A DNA stretch of 64,000 nucleotides from Streptomyces griseofuscus (GCF_014673495.1 NZ_CP051006.1:3348001-3412000); one strand, 5' to 3'. Numbered from the stretch's first letter, positions 33,964-48,362 are shown. Notes: generated by a model not told the origin, from the letters alone. Program-made: numbers and translations.

Positions 33964-35694
33964 GTGGACCGAGCACCAGGCACACCCAGACCACCCCGAC
34001 GCCGGCTCGCGGCATGGTCCGCCGCCGTCACCCTCGCCCTCGCCACCGCCGGCCTCGCCGCGACCGCCGCACCGGCGTCCGCGGCCGACGTCAACAACGT
34101 CGTCAACGCCGGCTTCGAATCGGGCCTGTCCGGCTGGACCTGCTCGGCGGGCAGCGGCACGACCGTCTCCTCCCCGGTGCACTCCGGAACCAGCGCGCTC
34201 AAGGCAACCCCCGCGGGGCAGGACAACGCCCAGTGCACCCAGACGGTCGCCGTCAAGCCCAACTCCTCGTACACACTGAGTTCCTGGGTCCAGGGCGGCT
34301 ACACCTACCTGGGCGTGACGGGCACGGGCACCACGGACGTCTCCACCTGGACGCCGGACACGACGTCCTGGAAGCAGCTGTCGACGTCGTTCACCACGGG
34401 CGCGAACACCACGTCGGTCACGGTCTACACCCACGGCTGGTACGGCCAGGCCGCCTACTACGCCGATGACGTCTCCCTCTACGGCCCCGACGGCGGCGGC
34501 ACGGGCGGCGGCACCACGCCCCCCACCGTCCCGTCCGCCCCCACCGGCCTCGCGGTCTCCGCCACGACCTCGTCCTCCGCCTCGCTCACCTGGTCCACGT
34601 CCTCGGGCGCGACGGGCTACAACGTGTACGAGAACGGCGCGAAGGTCTCCTCGACGACCGGCACCTCGGCCACCCTCACCGGCCTGTCCGCCGCCACCTC
34701 GTACTCCTTCCAGGTGACGGCGACGAACGCGGCGGGCGAGTCGCAGAAGTCGGCGGCGGTGACGGCGACCACCGCCTCGACCGGCACCGGCGGCAACACC
34801 GGGGGCTCGCTCCCGAAGCACGCGGTGACGGGCTACTGGCAGAACTTCAACAACGGCGCCAAGGTCCAGAAGATCTCCGACGTGCCCGCCGCCTACGACA
34901 TCATCGCGGTGGCCTTCGCGGACGCCTCCACCACGCCGGGCGCGGTGACCTTCACCCTGGACTCGGCCGACCTCGGCGGTTACACGGCCGACCAGTTCAA
35001 GGCCGACATCAAGGCCAAGCAGGCGGCCGGCAAGAAGGTCATCATCTCGATCGGCGGCCAGAACGGCACGATCTCGGTCAGCGACTCGACCTCGGCCACG
35101 AACTTCGCGAACTCCGTCTACTCCCTGATGCAGACGTACGGCTTTGACGGCGTCGACATCGACCTGGAGAACGGTCTGAACGCGACGTACATGACCCAGG
35201 CCCTGCGCGCCCTGTCCGCGAAGGCGGGCCCGTCCCTGATCATCACGATGGCCCCGCAGACGATCGACATGCAGTCGACGTCCGCCTCCTACTTCCAGAC
35301 GGCCCTGAACGTGAAGGACATCCTCACGGTCGTCAACACCCAGTACTACAACAGCGGTTCCATGCTGGGCTGCGACGGCAAGGTCTACAGCCAGGGCACG
35401 GTCGACTTCCTCACCGCCCTCGCCTGCATCCAGCTCCAGGGCGGCCTCTCCCCCTCCCAGGTCGGCCTCGGCCTCCCCGCCTCCACCAGTGCGGCGGGCA
35501 GCGGCTATGTCTCCCCCTCGGTCGTGAACAACGCCCTCGACTGCCTGACCGCCGCCACCAACTGCGGCTCCTTCAAGCCCTCGAAGACCTACCCCGACCT
35601 GCGCGGCGCCATGACCTGGTCCACCAACTGGGACGCCTCCAACGGCAACTCCTGGTCCGGCACGGTGGGCGCCCACGTCCACGCGATGCCCTGA
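33964..35694 (+). CDS. Secreted GH18 chitinase with CBM and fibronectin III domains
   Basis: A 576-residue exported enzyme. The RRRLAAWSAAV signal peptide probably ends at ASA-AD (about residue 40). A carbohydrate-binding jelly-roll (about 42-180), an FnIII linker (about 190-275, PSAPTGLAVSATTSSSASL) and the GH18 barrel (about 285-576) follow. The catalytic DGVDIDLE motif gives Asp398, Asp400 and acid/base Glu402, followed by the STNWDASNGNSW substrate-binding end. It hydrolyses beta-1,4-GlcNAc chains. The start GTG 33964 has GGAGG. The promoter repeats indicate chitin control. It resembles the ChiA/ChiC class. Confidence 0.95.
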   Translation: MDRAPGTPRPPRRRLAAWSAAVTLALATAGLAATAAPASAADVNNVVNAGFESGLSGWTCSAGSGTTVSSPVHSGTSALKATPAGQDNAQCTQTVAVKPNSSYTLSSWVQGGYTYLGVTGTGTTDVSTWTPDTTSWKQLSTSFTTGANTTSVTVYTHGWYGQAAYYADDVSLYGPDGGGTGGGTTPPTVPSAPTGLAVSATTSSSASLTWSTSSGATGYNVYENGAKVSSTTGTSATLTGLSAATSYSFQVTATNAAGESQKSAAVTATTASTGTGGNTGGSLPKHAVTGYWQNFNNGAKVQKISDVPAAYDIIAVAFADASTTPGAVTFTLDSADLGGYTADQFKADIKAKQAAGKKVIISIGGQNGTISVSDSTSATNFANSVYSLMQTYGFDGVDIDLENGLNATYMTQALRALSAKAGPSLIITMAPQTIDMQSTSASYFQTALNVKDILTVVNTQYYNSGSMLGCDGKVYSQGTVDFLTALACIQLQGGLSPSQVGLGLPASTSAAGSGYVSPSVVNNALDCLTAATNCGSFKPSKTYPDLRGAMTWSTNWDASNGNSWSGTVGAHVHAMP

Positions 35695-35721
35695 CCTGAC
35701 CACCCCCGACCCCCACCACCC

Positions 35722-35754
35722 GGCGCCCGGGCTCCTCCTCGGAGCCCGGGCGCC
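35722..35754 (+). terminator. Hairpin terminator after the chitinase gene
   Basis: GGCGCCCGGGCTCC at 35722-35735 pairs perfectly with 35741-35754 across a 5-base loop, 28 bases after the stop. Confidence 0.85.
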
Positions 35755-35843
35755 TCGTGCGTTTCCGGCCAGCCCCACCCGATTCGCGTTGCGAGCGGCA
35801 ATACGTCGATGTGATGCTCCCTGACGTGGCCTCAGGGGACGGA

Positions 35844-36368
35844 ATGAATTCGACGGCGGCAACGCGTAGATCGCGCCTCACCGAATACGTGGAGACGGCG
35901 GCACCCGCCGAACGGGAGAAGACGGAAACCCGTCGGCCGGACGAGAACACTCCTTTGCCGTCGAACAAGAATTCCTTTACCCATTCACCTGCCGCCGAGT
36001 TGGCACATGCGCGCCGCGAATTGGCCACACGGGTAGGTGAGTTCCGCCGTACGGCCGTTCTCGTACCCTTGGACGAACACGACGTCCCCCTGACGGGTGA
36101 CTACGGCGGCGTCCGCTGGATCTACGCCTTCTCCGACGAGACCGCCCTGGCCCGCTACGCGCTGGCCCGGGGCGAGGGCGACCGGGAGTGGGCCTACCAG
36201 CGCTGGCTGGGCGCCCGGCTGCTGGACGCCGCGGTGCCCGCCGTGGGGGTGCCGTGCGGGGTGGCGCTGGACGTGGGCGGCCGGGGCACGCTGTTCCCGC
36301 CGGTCGCGGGGATCGTGCCGGACCGGGTGGCGGTGGACGTGAGCGCGGAGCGGGGGGACGCGAAGTGA
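35844..36368 (+). CDS. SseB-like protein at the head of the toxin cassette
   Basis: A 174-residue protein. The N-terminal 50 residues are polar and AT-richer; the rest (about 55-170) resembles the SseB N-terminal domain (TAVLVPLDEHDVPLTGDYGGVRWIYAFSDETALARYALARG). SseB-like domains are commonly found beside T7SS effectors and RHS toxins in actinobacteria; their role is thought to be protective or chaperone-like. The start is chosen at ATG 35844 because AGGGGACGGA precedes it; ATG 35814 is an alternative. It overlaps the next gene by GTGA. Confidence 0.7.
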   Translation: MNSTAATRRSRLTEYVETAAPAEREKTETRRPDENTPLPSNKNSFTHSPAAELAHARRELATRVGEFRRTAVLVPLDEHDVPLTGDYGGVRWIYAFSDETALARYALARGEGDREWAYQRWLGARLLDAAVPAVGVPCGVALDVGGRGTLFPPVAGIVPDRVAVDVSAERGDAK

Positions 36369-37003
36369 GCGGCGACGGCAAGGACTTGAAGACCGAGGGC
36401 CTGGCCCTGATCACCAAGGGGCTGAACGACGCCCTCGGCGAGCTGAAGGAGCTGGGCCTGGTGTACGCGGCCGGCGCCGGCCGCGGCTTCGACAAAGTCG
36501 GGCTGACCGGGCTCCAGTTGGGTCACGACGGGCTCACCGGCGAATTCAAGTCGTTCTGCGAACGCTGGGAATGGGGCGTGCGCGCGCTGATCGACGAGGG
36601 CAGCGGACTCGCGATGAAGACGGGCCTGGCGGCGGGCACGTACTACGACACCGAGAACTACGTGGTCGGCACGTTCAAGGACGTCGCCAACGCGGCGATC
36701 GGCAATCCCGACGCCTCCGAGGAGGACGTGGAGAAGATGGGCTGGGGAGACATCTTCAAGTCCAGTCCGTACGACGGGAATGTGGACTACAGCAAGAAGT
36801 CCTTCGACGACGCGTGGGCGAACAGCAAGCAGGGCTGGGACGACGACGCCCGCGACTTCATGGACTCCCCTGCCGCGAAAACCATGGGCATCCGGCCGAG
36901 CGGCATGTCGGACGCGGACTACCACAAGCTGCTCGACAAGGCCTTCGGCCCCTCCCCCGAGGAACGCGCCCAGGCCGCCCGGCAGCAGGGCGGTGTCGGC
37001 TGA
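36365..37003 (+). CDS. Small WXG-like protein coupled to the RHS toxin
   Basis: A 212-residue protein that starts at GTG 36365, overlapping the SseB-like stop, and ends with TGATG, so it is coupled to the toxin. It is helical with a WEWG turn in FCERWEWGVRALIDEG (about residues 58-73), similar in position to the WXG turn of Esx proteins. A second part, GTFKDVANAAIGNPDAS and onward, is acidic. It is a likely secretion partner or targeting factor for the RHS protein. No established family name is claimed. Confidence 0.65.
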   Translation: MSGDGKDLKTEGLALITKGLNDALGELKELGLVYAAGAGRGFDKVGLTGLQLGHDGLTGEFKSFCERWEWGVRALIDEGSGLAMKTGLAAGTYYDTENYVVGTFKDVANAAIGNPDASEEDVEKMGWGDIFKSSPYDGNVDYSKKSFDDAWANSKQGWDDDARDFMDSPAAKTMGIRPSGMSDADYHKLLDKAFGPSPEERAQAARQQGGVG

Positions 37004-40000
37004 TGGGCCTGGGTGAGCTCGGCAAGATCACCAACACCGTCCTCGGCGCCGGCGAGGAGACCTGGGACGCGGGCAAGAAGAAGGTCGGCGAGGGTGTCGA
37101 CTGGGCCGCGCACAAGGTGGGCGGCGAACTGGACCACGTCGGCCTGCACAAGTGGGCCGACAAGGTCGAGGACGCGGGCGACGGGCTCGCCTCCTACCTG
37201 GGTGCCACCCCGGGCGAGAAGCAGCTCGGCGAGACCGACGACCCGGACCAGCTCCTGCACGGCGCCCCGGAGCGGATTCGCGAAAGCGCGGGACATCTGC
37301 GGGACTTCAACGGTGCCTTCGACAAGGTCGGCCGAGGGATGCGCAAGGTCGACTCCACCGGCTGGGAGGGCGAGGGCGGGGACGCCTTCCGCAAGAAATT
37401 CGGCGTCCACCCGGCCAAGTGGACCACCGCGGCCGAGGCCTGCCTCGGGGCGGCACAGGCTCTGGAGTCGTACGCGGACACCGTCAAGTGGGCCCAGAGC
37501 CAGGCCAAGGAGGCCGTCGAGCTCTACAAGAAGGGCACCAAGGCGTCCAAGGACGCGGTCGAGGCGTACAACAAGAAGGCCGACGCCTACAACGCGAAGG
37601 TCAAGGCGAACGAGGACCCGGGCCCCAAGCCCGAGCCGTTCCACGACCCCGGCAAGGCCGACATCGACTCGGCCGTGCACAAGCTCGCCGCCGCCCGCAA
37701 GCAGCGCAACACCGCCGCCACGGAGGCCCAGGGCAAGATCAGGGCGGCCCTCGCCCACGCCCCCGCCGAGCCCCCGCCACTGACCCGGCTGCGCCACGAA
37801 CTCAAAGACGGCTGCTCGGAGATCGACGCCGAGGCCGTCCACTTCGTGGGCGGCGTCGTCAAGGGCACGGCGGGCCTGCTCACCTTCGTGCGCGGCCTCA
37901 ACCCCCTCGACATCTACAACGTCACGCACCCGGCCAACTACCTCCAGCACGTCAGCATGACCCTCAGCGGTCTGGTGGCCCTCGACGAACACCCCGACCG
38001 CGCGCTGAAGGGCATGTGGTCCGACTTCAAGAAGGACCCGTCCGAGTTCGGCGGCCGGATGCTGCCCCAGCTCTTCGTCGGCGACGGCATCGGCCTGGAG
38101 ACGGGTCTGACCCGCGACGCGGCGCAGGCGGGCCTGCGTTCGGCGGCCGAGGGCACGCTGAAGGACGGGGCCCGGACGGGCGCGGAGGACGCGGGGAAGG
38201 CCACCGCCCGGGACACGGTCCGCGAGGACCCCCATCAGCCCTCCCGCGAGCAGAATTCGGTGTCGAGCGAGGGCACCGACCCCATCGACCTCGCCACCGG
38301 CAAGATGTACCTGCCGCAGACGGACGTCGCCTTGCCCGGCACGCTCCCCCTGCTCCTCAAGCGGCGGGTGGAGTCCGGCTACCGCCTGGGCCGCTGGTTC
38401 GGCCCGTCGTGGTCCTCCACGCTGGACCAGCGCCTGGAGATCGACGCGGAGGGAGTCGTCTTCGTCACGGAGGACGGCCTGCTCCTCTCCTACCCCCACC
38501 CCGCGCCAGGTCTGCCGACGCTCCCCAGCCACGGCCCCCGCCGACCGCTGGACCGCGTGGCCGGCGGCTACACGATCACCGATCCGGAGACCCGCCGCAC
38601 CTGGCACTTCGCCGACCGGACCGAGCATCTGGCCGTCCTGGAGCAGGTGGACGACCGCAACGGCAACTGGCTCACCTTCGAGCACGACGCCGAGGGCACC
38701 CCGCTGGCCGTCTTCACAAGCGCCGGCCAGGGCGTCCGTATCACCACGGACTCGGGCCGCGTCACGTCGTACCGCCTGGCGACGACGGGCGAGGAACTCA
38801 AGCGCTTCGCCTACACGGACGGCAACCTCACCGAGGTCGTCAACTCCTCGGGCCTGCCCCTGCGTTTCGGCTACGACGACCGCGGCCGGGTGACGTCCTG
38901 GACGGACACGAACGACCGCTCCTACACCTACACGTACGACGACCGGGACCGCTGCGTGGCGGAGGGCGGCGCCGCAGGGCACATGGCGCTCCGGCTGACA
39001 TACGCGGACCCGGACCCGGTCACGGGCCTGCGCACCACGACGGCGATGACCGGCGCGGGCCACACCCGCCGCTACCTGGTCAACGACGCCTGGCAGGTGG
39101 TCGCGGAGAACGACCCCCTGGGCGCGACCACGAGCTACGTCCGCGACCGCTACAACCGCCTGCTCTCCACGACGGACCCGCTGGGCCACACGACGTCGTT
39201 CCGCTACGACGAGACGGGCAACCTCACCTCGATCGTCCGCCCGGACGGCCGGGAGTCGAGGGCGGAGTACAACGAGCTGGGTCTGCCGGTGAAGCTGGTC
39301 CGCCCGGACGGCACGACCGTCCGGCAGACCTTCGACACCCGGGGCAACCGCACTTCGGTGACGGACTCCTCCGGCTGTACGACCCGCTTCACCTACAACG
39401 AGTGCGGCCATCTGACCTCGGTGACGGACCCCCTGGGCCATACGACGACGCTGGTGTCCGATCCCGCGGGCCTCCCTGTGACGGTGACCGATCCTCTCGG
39501 CGCGGTCACCCGCTACACCCGGGACGCCTTCGGCCGCCCGACCGTGATCACGGACCCGGCCGGCGCGACGACACGGCTGGAGTGGTCGGTCGAGGGCCAC
39601 CTGACACGCCGTACCGCAGCGGACGGCACGACGCAATCATGGACCTACGACGGCGAGGGCAACTGCACCACCCACACCGACCCGCTGGGCGGCGTGACCC
39701 GCTTCGAGTACTCCCACTTCGACCTGCTCACGGCCCGCACGGGCCCGGACGGGGTGCGCTACGAATTCGCCCACGACACGGAACTTCGCCTGACCCAGGT
39801 CACGAACCCCCAGGGTCTGACGTGGAGTTACGCCTACGACGCCGCCGGCCACCTGCTGACGGAGACCGACTTCGACGACCGCACCCTGAGCTACGAGTAC
39901 GACGCGGCGGGCCGCCTGACCTCCCGCCGCAACGCCCTCGGCGAGGTGGTGTCCTTCGAGCGCAACGAACTCGGCCAGACGCTCCGCAAGAACGCCGCCG

Positions 40001-41748
40001 GCCAGGTGACCACCTACGCCTACGACCTGACCGACCAACTGGCCCGGGCGACCGGCCCCGACGGCACCACCCTCACCCTGCTCCGCGACCGCCACGGCCG
40101 GCTGCGCTCGGAGACGGTGAACGGTCGCTCGCTGACGTATACGTACGACGAACTGGGCCGCCGCACGGGCCGCACGACCCCGACCGGTGCCGTCTCCACC
40201 TGGTCCTACGACGCGGCCAGCCACCGCACCGGCATGGTCGCGTCGGGCCGCCCGATCGACTTCACCTACGACAAGGCGGGCCGCGAACTGGCCCGCCGGA
40301 TCGGCGACACACTCACCCTGGCCCACACCTTCGACCCCCTGGGCCGCCTGACCACCCAAACGGTGAGGGCTACGTCGGACGCCCTGCTCCAGCACCGCTC
40401 CTACACCTACCGGGCCGACGGCAACCTGACCGGCATCGACGACCACCTCTCCGGCCCCCGCCGCTTCGACCTCGACGCGACCGGCAGAGTCACCGCCGTC
40501 CACGCGACCGGCTGGACCGAGCGCTACGCCTACGACGAAGCAGGCAACCAGACCCACGCGAGCTGGCCCACCACCCACCCCGGCACAGACGCAACCGGCC
40601 CCCGCACCTACCAGGGCACCCGCATCACCCGCGCCGGCAACATCCGCTACGAACACGACGCCCTGGGCCGCATCACCCTCCGTCAGAAAACCCGCCTGTC
40701 CAAAAAGCCCGACACCTGGCACTACACCTGGGACACCGAGGACCACCTGACCTCGGTCACCACCCCCGACGGCACCCAATGGCGCTACACCTACGACCCC
40801 CTGGGCCGCCGCACCGCCAAGCACCGCCTGGCGGACGACGGAGAGACGGTCCTGGAACGGGTGACCTTCACCTGGGACGGCGCCACCCTCTGCGAACAGA
40901 CCACAACCTCACCGGCCCTGCCAAACCCAGTGATCCTCACCTGGGACCACCACGGGCTCCACCCCCTCACCCAAACCGAACGCATCACCACAACCGACAC
41001 CCCACAAGAAGAGATCGACTCCCGCTTCTTCGCCATCATCACCGACCTCGTCGGCACCCCAACCGAACTGATCGACGAACAAGGCAACCTCGCCTGGCAA
41101 ACCCGAACCACCCTCTGGGGAACCACCGCGTGGGCAACAAACAGCACCACCTACACACCCCTACGCTTCCCCGGCCAGTACTACGACCCGGAAACAGGCC
41201 TCCACTACAACTACTTCCGCCACTACGACCCCGAAACGGCGCGATACCTCACACTCGATCCACTCGGTCTGACACCCGCTCCCAATCCCGCTATCTACCC
41301 CCAGAACCCGCATACGCGGTCCGATTCCCTCGGACTGGCACCTGAATACCCTGACGGCGAATCCCGCAACCCCTTCGATTTCAGGGAACCGAACCCGAAT
41401 TTCCCACCCGACGAGACGACGACTCAGGCAATGCGATCGGCGCCGACTGGCGGTAACATCGACTGTTCAGAGATCGCCGAATACATTAAGAGGAACGGTG
41501 GAGGGAACGGAAAGATTATTAACTTCACAACGCGCAACTCTTCCGAAATCGTCATCCCTGAGAACATGGGGAAGGAGCTCGTAGCCTATCGATATCATGA
41601 CGTCTACACAGACGGAAGGTATGTCTACGACCCGGGTATGAGCTCCAATCCGATTCCATATGGAGATTTTGAGCGTGCAATCCGCCTGTCCAATCCCGGG
41701 AAAAAGCTTCTGGTTCAGGACGGGGGATTCTCTGGTCCCCTCTGGTAG
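37003..41748 (+). CDS. T7SS-type RHS polymorphic toxin with a papain-like C-terminal tip
   Basis: A 1581-residue protein. Residues 1-260 form a WXG-like secretion region (STGWEGEGGDAFRKKF around 115-130, long helices after). A DUF6531-like start of the RHS barrel (TDPIDLATGKMYLPQTD) is near 423-440. YD repeats (YDERDR/TYDELGRR types) run from about 600 to 1380. The RHS core motif YYDPETGLHYNYFRHYDPETAR lies at about 1392-1415, and SLGLAP ends at about 1446. The tip (1447-1581) has NIDCSEIAEY (Cys1488), YRYHDVYTDG (His1532) and YVYDPG (Asp1543). This is the order of a papain-like Cys-His-Asp triad. It probably is a cysteine protease or deamidase toxin. The tip is lower in G+C. Confidence 0.85.
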   Translation: MGLGELGKITNTVLGAGEETWDAGKKKVGEGVDWAAHKVGGELDHVGLHKWADKVEDAGDGLASYLGATPGEKQLGETDDPDQLLHGAPERIRESAGHLRDFNGAFDKVGRGMRKVDSTGWEGEGGDAFRKKFGVHPAKWTTAAEACLGAAQALESYADTVKWAQSQAKEAVELYKKGTKASKDAVEAYNKKADAYNAKVKANEDPGPKPEPFHDPGKADIDSAVHKLAAARKQRNTAATEAQGKIRAALAHAPAEPPPLTRLRHELKDGCSEIDAEAVHFVGGVVKGTAGLLTFVRGLNPLDIYNVTHPANYLQHVSMTLSGLVALDEHPDRALKGMWSDFKKDPSEFGGRMLPQLFVGDGIGLETGLTRDAAQAGLRSAAEGTLKDGARTGAEDAGKATARDTVREDPHQPSREQNSVSSEGTDPIDLATGKMYLPQTDVALPGTLPLLLKRRVESGYRLGRWFGPSWSSTLDQRLEIDAEGVVFVTEDGLLLSYPHPAPGLPTLPSHGPRRPLDRVAGGYTITDPETRRTWHFADRTEHLAVLEQVDDRNGNWLTFEHDAEGTPLAVFTSAGQGVRITTDSGRVTSYRLATTGEELKRFAYTDGNLTEVVNSSGLPLRFGYDDRGRVTSWTDTNDRSYTYTYDDRDRCVAEGGAAGHMALRLTYADPDPVTGLRTTTAMTGAGHTRRYLVNDAWQVVAENDPLGATTSYVRDRYNRLLSTTDPLGHTTSFRYDETGNLTSIVRPDGRESRAEYNELGLPVKLVRPDGTTVRQTFDTRGNRTSVTDSSGCTTRFTYNECGHLTSVTDPLGHTTTLVSDPAGLPVTVTDPLGAVTRYTRDAFGRPTVITDPAGATTRLEWSVEGHLTRRTAADGTTQSWTYDGEGNCTTHTDPLGGVTRFEYSHFDLLTARTGPDGVRYEFAHDTELRLTQVTNPQGLTWSYAYDAAGHLLTETDFDDRTLSYEYDAAGRLTSRRNALGEVVSFERNELGQTLRKNAAGQVTTYAYDLTDQLARATGPDGTTLTLLRDRHGRLRSETVNGRSLTYTYDELGRRTGRTTPTGAVSTWSYDAASHRTGMVASGRPIDFTYDKAGRELARRIGDTLTLAHTFDPLGRLTTQTVRATSDALLQHRSYTYRADGNLTGIDDHLSGPRRFDLDATGRVTAVHATGWTERYAYDEAGNQTHASWPTTHPGTDATGPRTYQGTRITRAGNIRYEHDALGRITLRQKTRLSKKPDTWHYTWDTEDHLTSVTTPDGTQWRYTYDPLGRRTAKHRLADDGETVLERVTFTWDGATLCEQTTTSPALPNPVILTWDHHGLHPLTQTERITTTDTPQEEIDSRFFAIITDLVGTPTELIDEQGNLAWQTRTTLWGTTAWATNSTTYTPLRFPGQYYDPETGLHYNYFRHYDPETARYLTLDPLGLTPAPNPAIYPQNPHTRSDSLGLAPEYPDGESRNPFDFREPNPNFPPDETTTQAMRSAPTGGNIDCSEIAEYIKRNGGGNGKIINFTTRNSSEIVIPENMGKELVAYRYHDVYTDGRYVYDPGMSSNPIPYGDFERAIRLSNPGKKLLVQDGGFSGPLW

Positions 41749-41765
41749 CTAGACACTGGAACACC

Positions 41766-42164
41766 ATGTCAACTCGAAGCACGCAAGCAGTGCAAGCACT
41801 CAGCAGGTTCGGAGAACTTGCCTGGTTCAAGCTGCCGGCGGAGTACAACCACGTATTCAACTACTACCAGGTGCCTTACATGGGATGGCGCTACAAATCC
41901 ATCCGTCAGGGACTGGAAGAGGTTATCGAGGATGCTGTGAAGGAGCCCGCCACTCAACTCGAATGGATCCTCGACAGGACACGAAGGAATTGGATCCTGC
42001 TACCGAGAAGGGTCCACCAGGAGGCTGGAGGGCTGGCGGATCCAAGTTTTTCCGAAACCATTCACTCCATCAACACCAACGATCAAGAGTTCTGCCTCAA
42101 AGCCCTTTCTGATATTGACCTCATCATCGAGATGATCAACCAGATCTCCATCCCCAAGGATTGA
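41766..42164 (+). CDS. Putative immunity protein of the RHS toxin
   Basis: A 132-residue soluble, mostly helical protein with no recognised domain (ATQLEWILDRTRRNWILLPR, CLKALSDIDLIIEMINQISI). It begins 17 bases after the toxin stop, on the same strand, with the same low G+C as the toxin tip, and it is the last gene before the rRNA operon. In polymorphic toxin systems the gene immediately downstream normally encodes the immunity protein, which is why this role is inferred. No signal peptide means a cytosolic shield against a cytosol-acting toxin. Confidence 0.7.
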   Translation: MSTRSTQAVQALSRFGELAWFKLPAEYNHVFNYYQVPYMGWRYKSIRQGLEEVIEDAVKEPATQLEWILDRTRRNWILLPRRVHQEAGGLADPSFSETIHSINTNDQEFCLKALSDIDLIIEMINQISIPKD

Positions 42165-42185
42165 GAGCGGCGGGGATAACGCAGA

Positions 42186-42214
42186 AAACCCCCGCACCAA
42201 CGGTGCGGGGGTTT
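42186..42214. terminator. Terminator shared by the rRNA operon and the immunity gene
   Basis: A 13-bp perfect stem (42186-42198 with 42202-42214) with a 3-base loop. On the minus strand the stem ends in GGGGGTTTTC, a short U-rich tail for the rRNA operon. It also lies just after the immunity gene on the plus strand. Confidence 0.85.
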
Positions 42215-42225
42215 CCCTAAAAATT

Positions 42226-42344
42226 GTTCGGCGGCGTCCTACTCTCCCACAGGGTCCCCCCTGCAGTACCATCGGCGCTGAAAGGCTTAGCTTCCGGGTT
42301 CGGAATGTAACCGGGCGTTTCCCTAACGCTATAACCACCGAAAC
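42226..42344 (-). rRNA. rrf: 5S ribosomal RNA
   Basis: About 119 bases. Read on the minus strand, GTTTCGGTGGTTATAGCG begins the molecule and GGACGCCGCCGAAC ends it, so the two ends pair as the 5S terminal helix. The internal CCCGGAAGCTAAGCC stretch is the conserved loop region. It is the last rRNA of the operon. Confidence 0.95.
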
Positions 42345-42416
42345 ACTATGAAACTATCAACCAGCAAATGGTTGTTCGTGGTTTCAGAACCAACACAGTG
42401 GACGCGAGCAACTGAG

Positions 42417-47375
<4,959 letters not shown>

Positions 47376-47720
47376 GTTTACCGGTAATCCGGTGCACAAA
47401 CTGAAGAGCGGAACGGTCGGAGGAATAGTCCGACCGTTCACAGCGTCCTCGCTGTGTTTATTTCAAAGGAACCACGTCCCGGTCGTGATGACCGGAGACG
47501 GGGTATCAACATATCTGGCGTTGACTTTTGGCACGCTGTTGAGTTCTCAAGGAACGGTCGCTTCCTTTGTACTCACCCTCTCGGGCTTTCCTCCGGGCTT
47601 CCCTTCGGTGTTTCCGACTCTATCAGATCTTTCCGATCCGATTTCCTCGGTGCCTTCCGGTTCTCGCTCTCGCGTTTCCCTTGCGGCGAACCAAACTTTA
47701 TCAGAAGTTCTCGGGGGGTC
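47376..47720 (-). promoter_or_regulatory. rRNA operon promoter and leader region
   Basis: Read on the minus strand, at least two -10 boxes stand out in tandem: TAAAGT (47700-47695, in CTGATAAAGTTTGG) and TAGAGT (47622-47617, in CTGATAGAGTCGG). This is the tandem-promoter style of Streptomyces rRNA operons. Further down, CTTGAGAACTCAACAG (47556-47541) is the conserved leader element for RNase processing/antitermination. The -35 boxes are poor matches to consensus. Confidence 0.6.
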
Positions 47721-47763
47721 TGACCGCCCTCCGGTGCCCACCCTCCGGTGCACCCCGGGGCTG

Positions 47764-47788
47764 GAGCCGGCTCGCGGGGAGCCGGCTC
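47764..47788 (-). terminator. Hairpin terminator after the 48-kb hypothetical gene
   Basis: GAGCCGGCTC at 47764-47773 and again at 47779-47788 forms a 10-bp stem (5-base loop), about 20 bases beyond the stop of the hypothetical gene. It separates that gene from the rRNA promoters. Confidence 0.65.
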
Positions 47789-47807
47789 GTGGAGTGCGAG
47801 GGGTCGG

Positions 47808-48362
47808 TCAGTCGCCGTCTTCGAAGTAGGCGTCCAGGACCGCGTCCAGCTGGTCGTCCCATTCCTTGAAGCGGGAGCGGGAGGCGGCCTCGATCTCGAT
47901 CGGGTACCAGCGGCGGTCCGGGGTGTGCACCGTGATGGTGTAGCGCTTGCCGAAGCGGGGGGACTCCGACTCCACCGCGGCGATCTCGGCCCACTGGAAC
48001 TCGCAGGCCTCCTCGTCCAGGCTGAGGCGGACGCCCTTGTGGTCGGCCACTATCCGGGCGCGGCGGTCGGCGGCCTCGAAGACCGGGCCGTCGGCGGGTG
48101 CCGCGGGCTCGTCCTCGTCCGTGTCGCCTTCCTCGGCCTCCTCGGTGGCCTTCGGCTCGGCGGACTCGTCCGGCGCCTCGGCCTCCGGATCCTTCGGCTC
48201 TCCCGGCTCCTCCTGCTTCGCCAAGGGCGTCGCCGGGGCCGTGATGCCCGGGATGAAGGCCGGGTCGAAGCCGGCGCCCGCCACGGGCTCGGCCTTCACC
48301 GCTTCCGCCTTCAACGCTTCGGTGTTCAACGGATTGCTGCCTGATCCTATGCGCTGCTCCAC
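47808..48362 (-). CDS. Conserved hypothetical protein, acidic N-terminus and PH-like C-terminus
   Basis: A 184-residue protein. Residues 1-95 are acidic and alanine/glutamate/proline-rich. Residues about 98-184 form a compact domain (ARIVADHKGVRLSLDEEACEF, WAEIAAVESESPRFGKRYTI, RRWYPIEIEAASRSRF) that looks like a PH-like barrel. The end is FKEWDDQLDAVLDAYFEDGD. No enzyme motifs are visible. It is the last gene of the ridA-containing minus-strand group and lies between ridA and the rRNA operon, though the 62-base gap allows its own promoter. Confidence 0.8.
   Translation of the reverse strand: MEQRIGSGSNPLNTEALKAEAVKAEPVAGAGFDPAFIPGITAPATPLAKQEEPGEPKDPEAEAPDESAEPKATEEAEEGDTDEDEPAAPADGPVFEAADRRARIVADHKGVRLSLDEEACEFQWAEIAAVESESPRFGKRYTITVHTPDRRWYPIEIEAASRSRFKEWDDQLDAVLDAYFEDGD

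Noticed and set aside
37152..41345. A 1397-residue plus-strand frame inside the RHS gene
   Set aside because: Proline/arginine-rich shadow of the RHS repeats in another frame; the RHS frame has the motifs and coupling signals.
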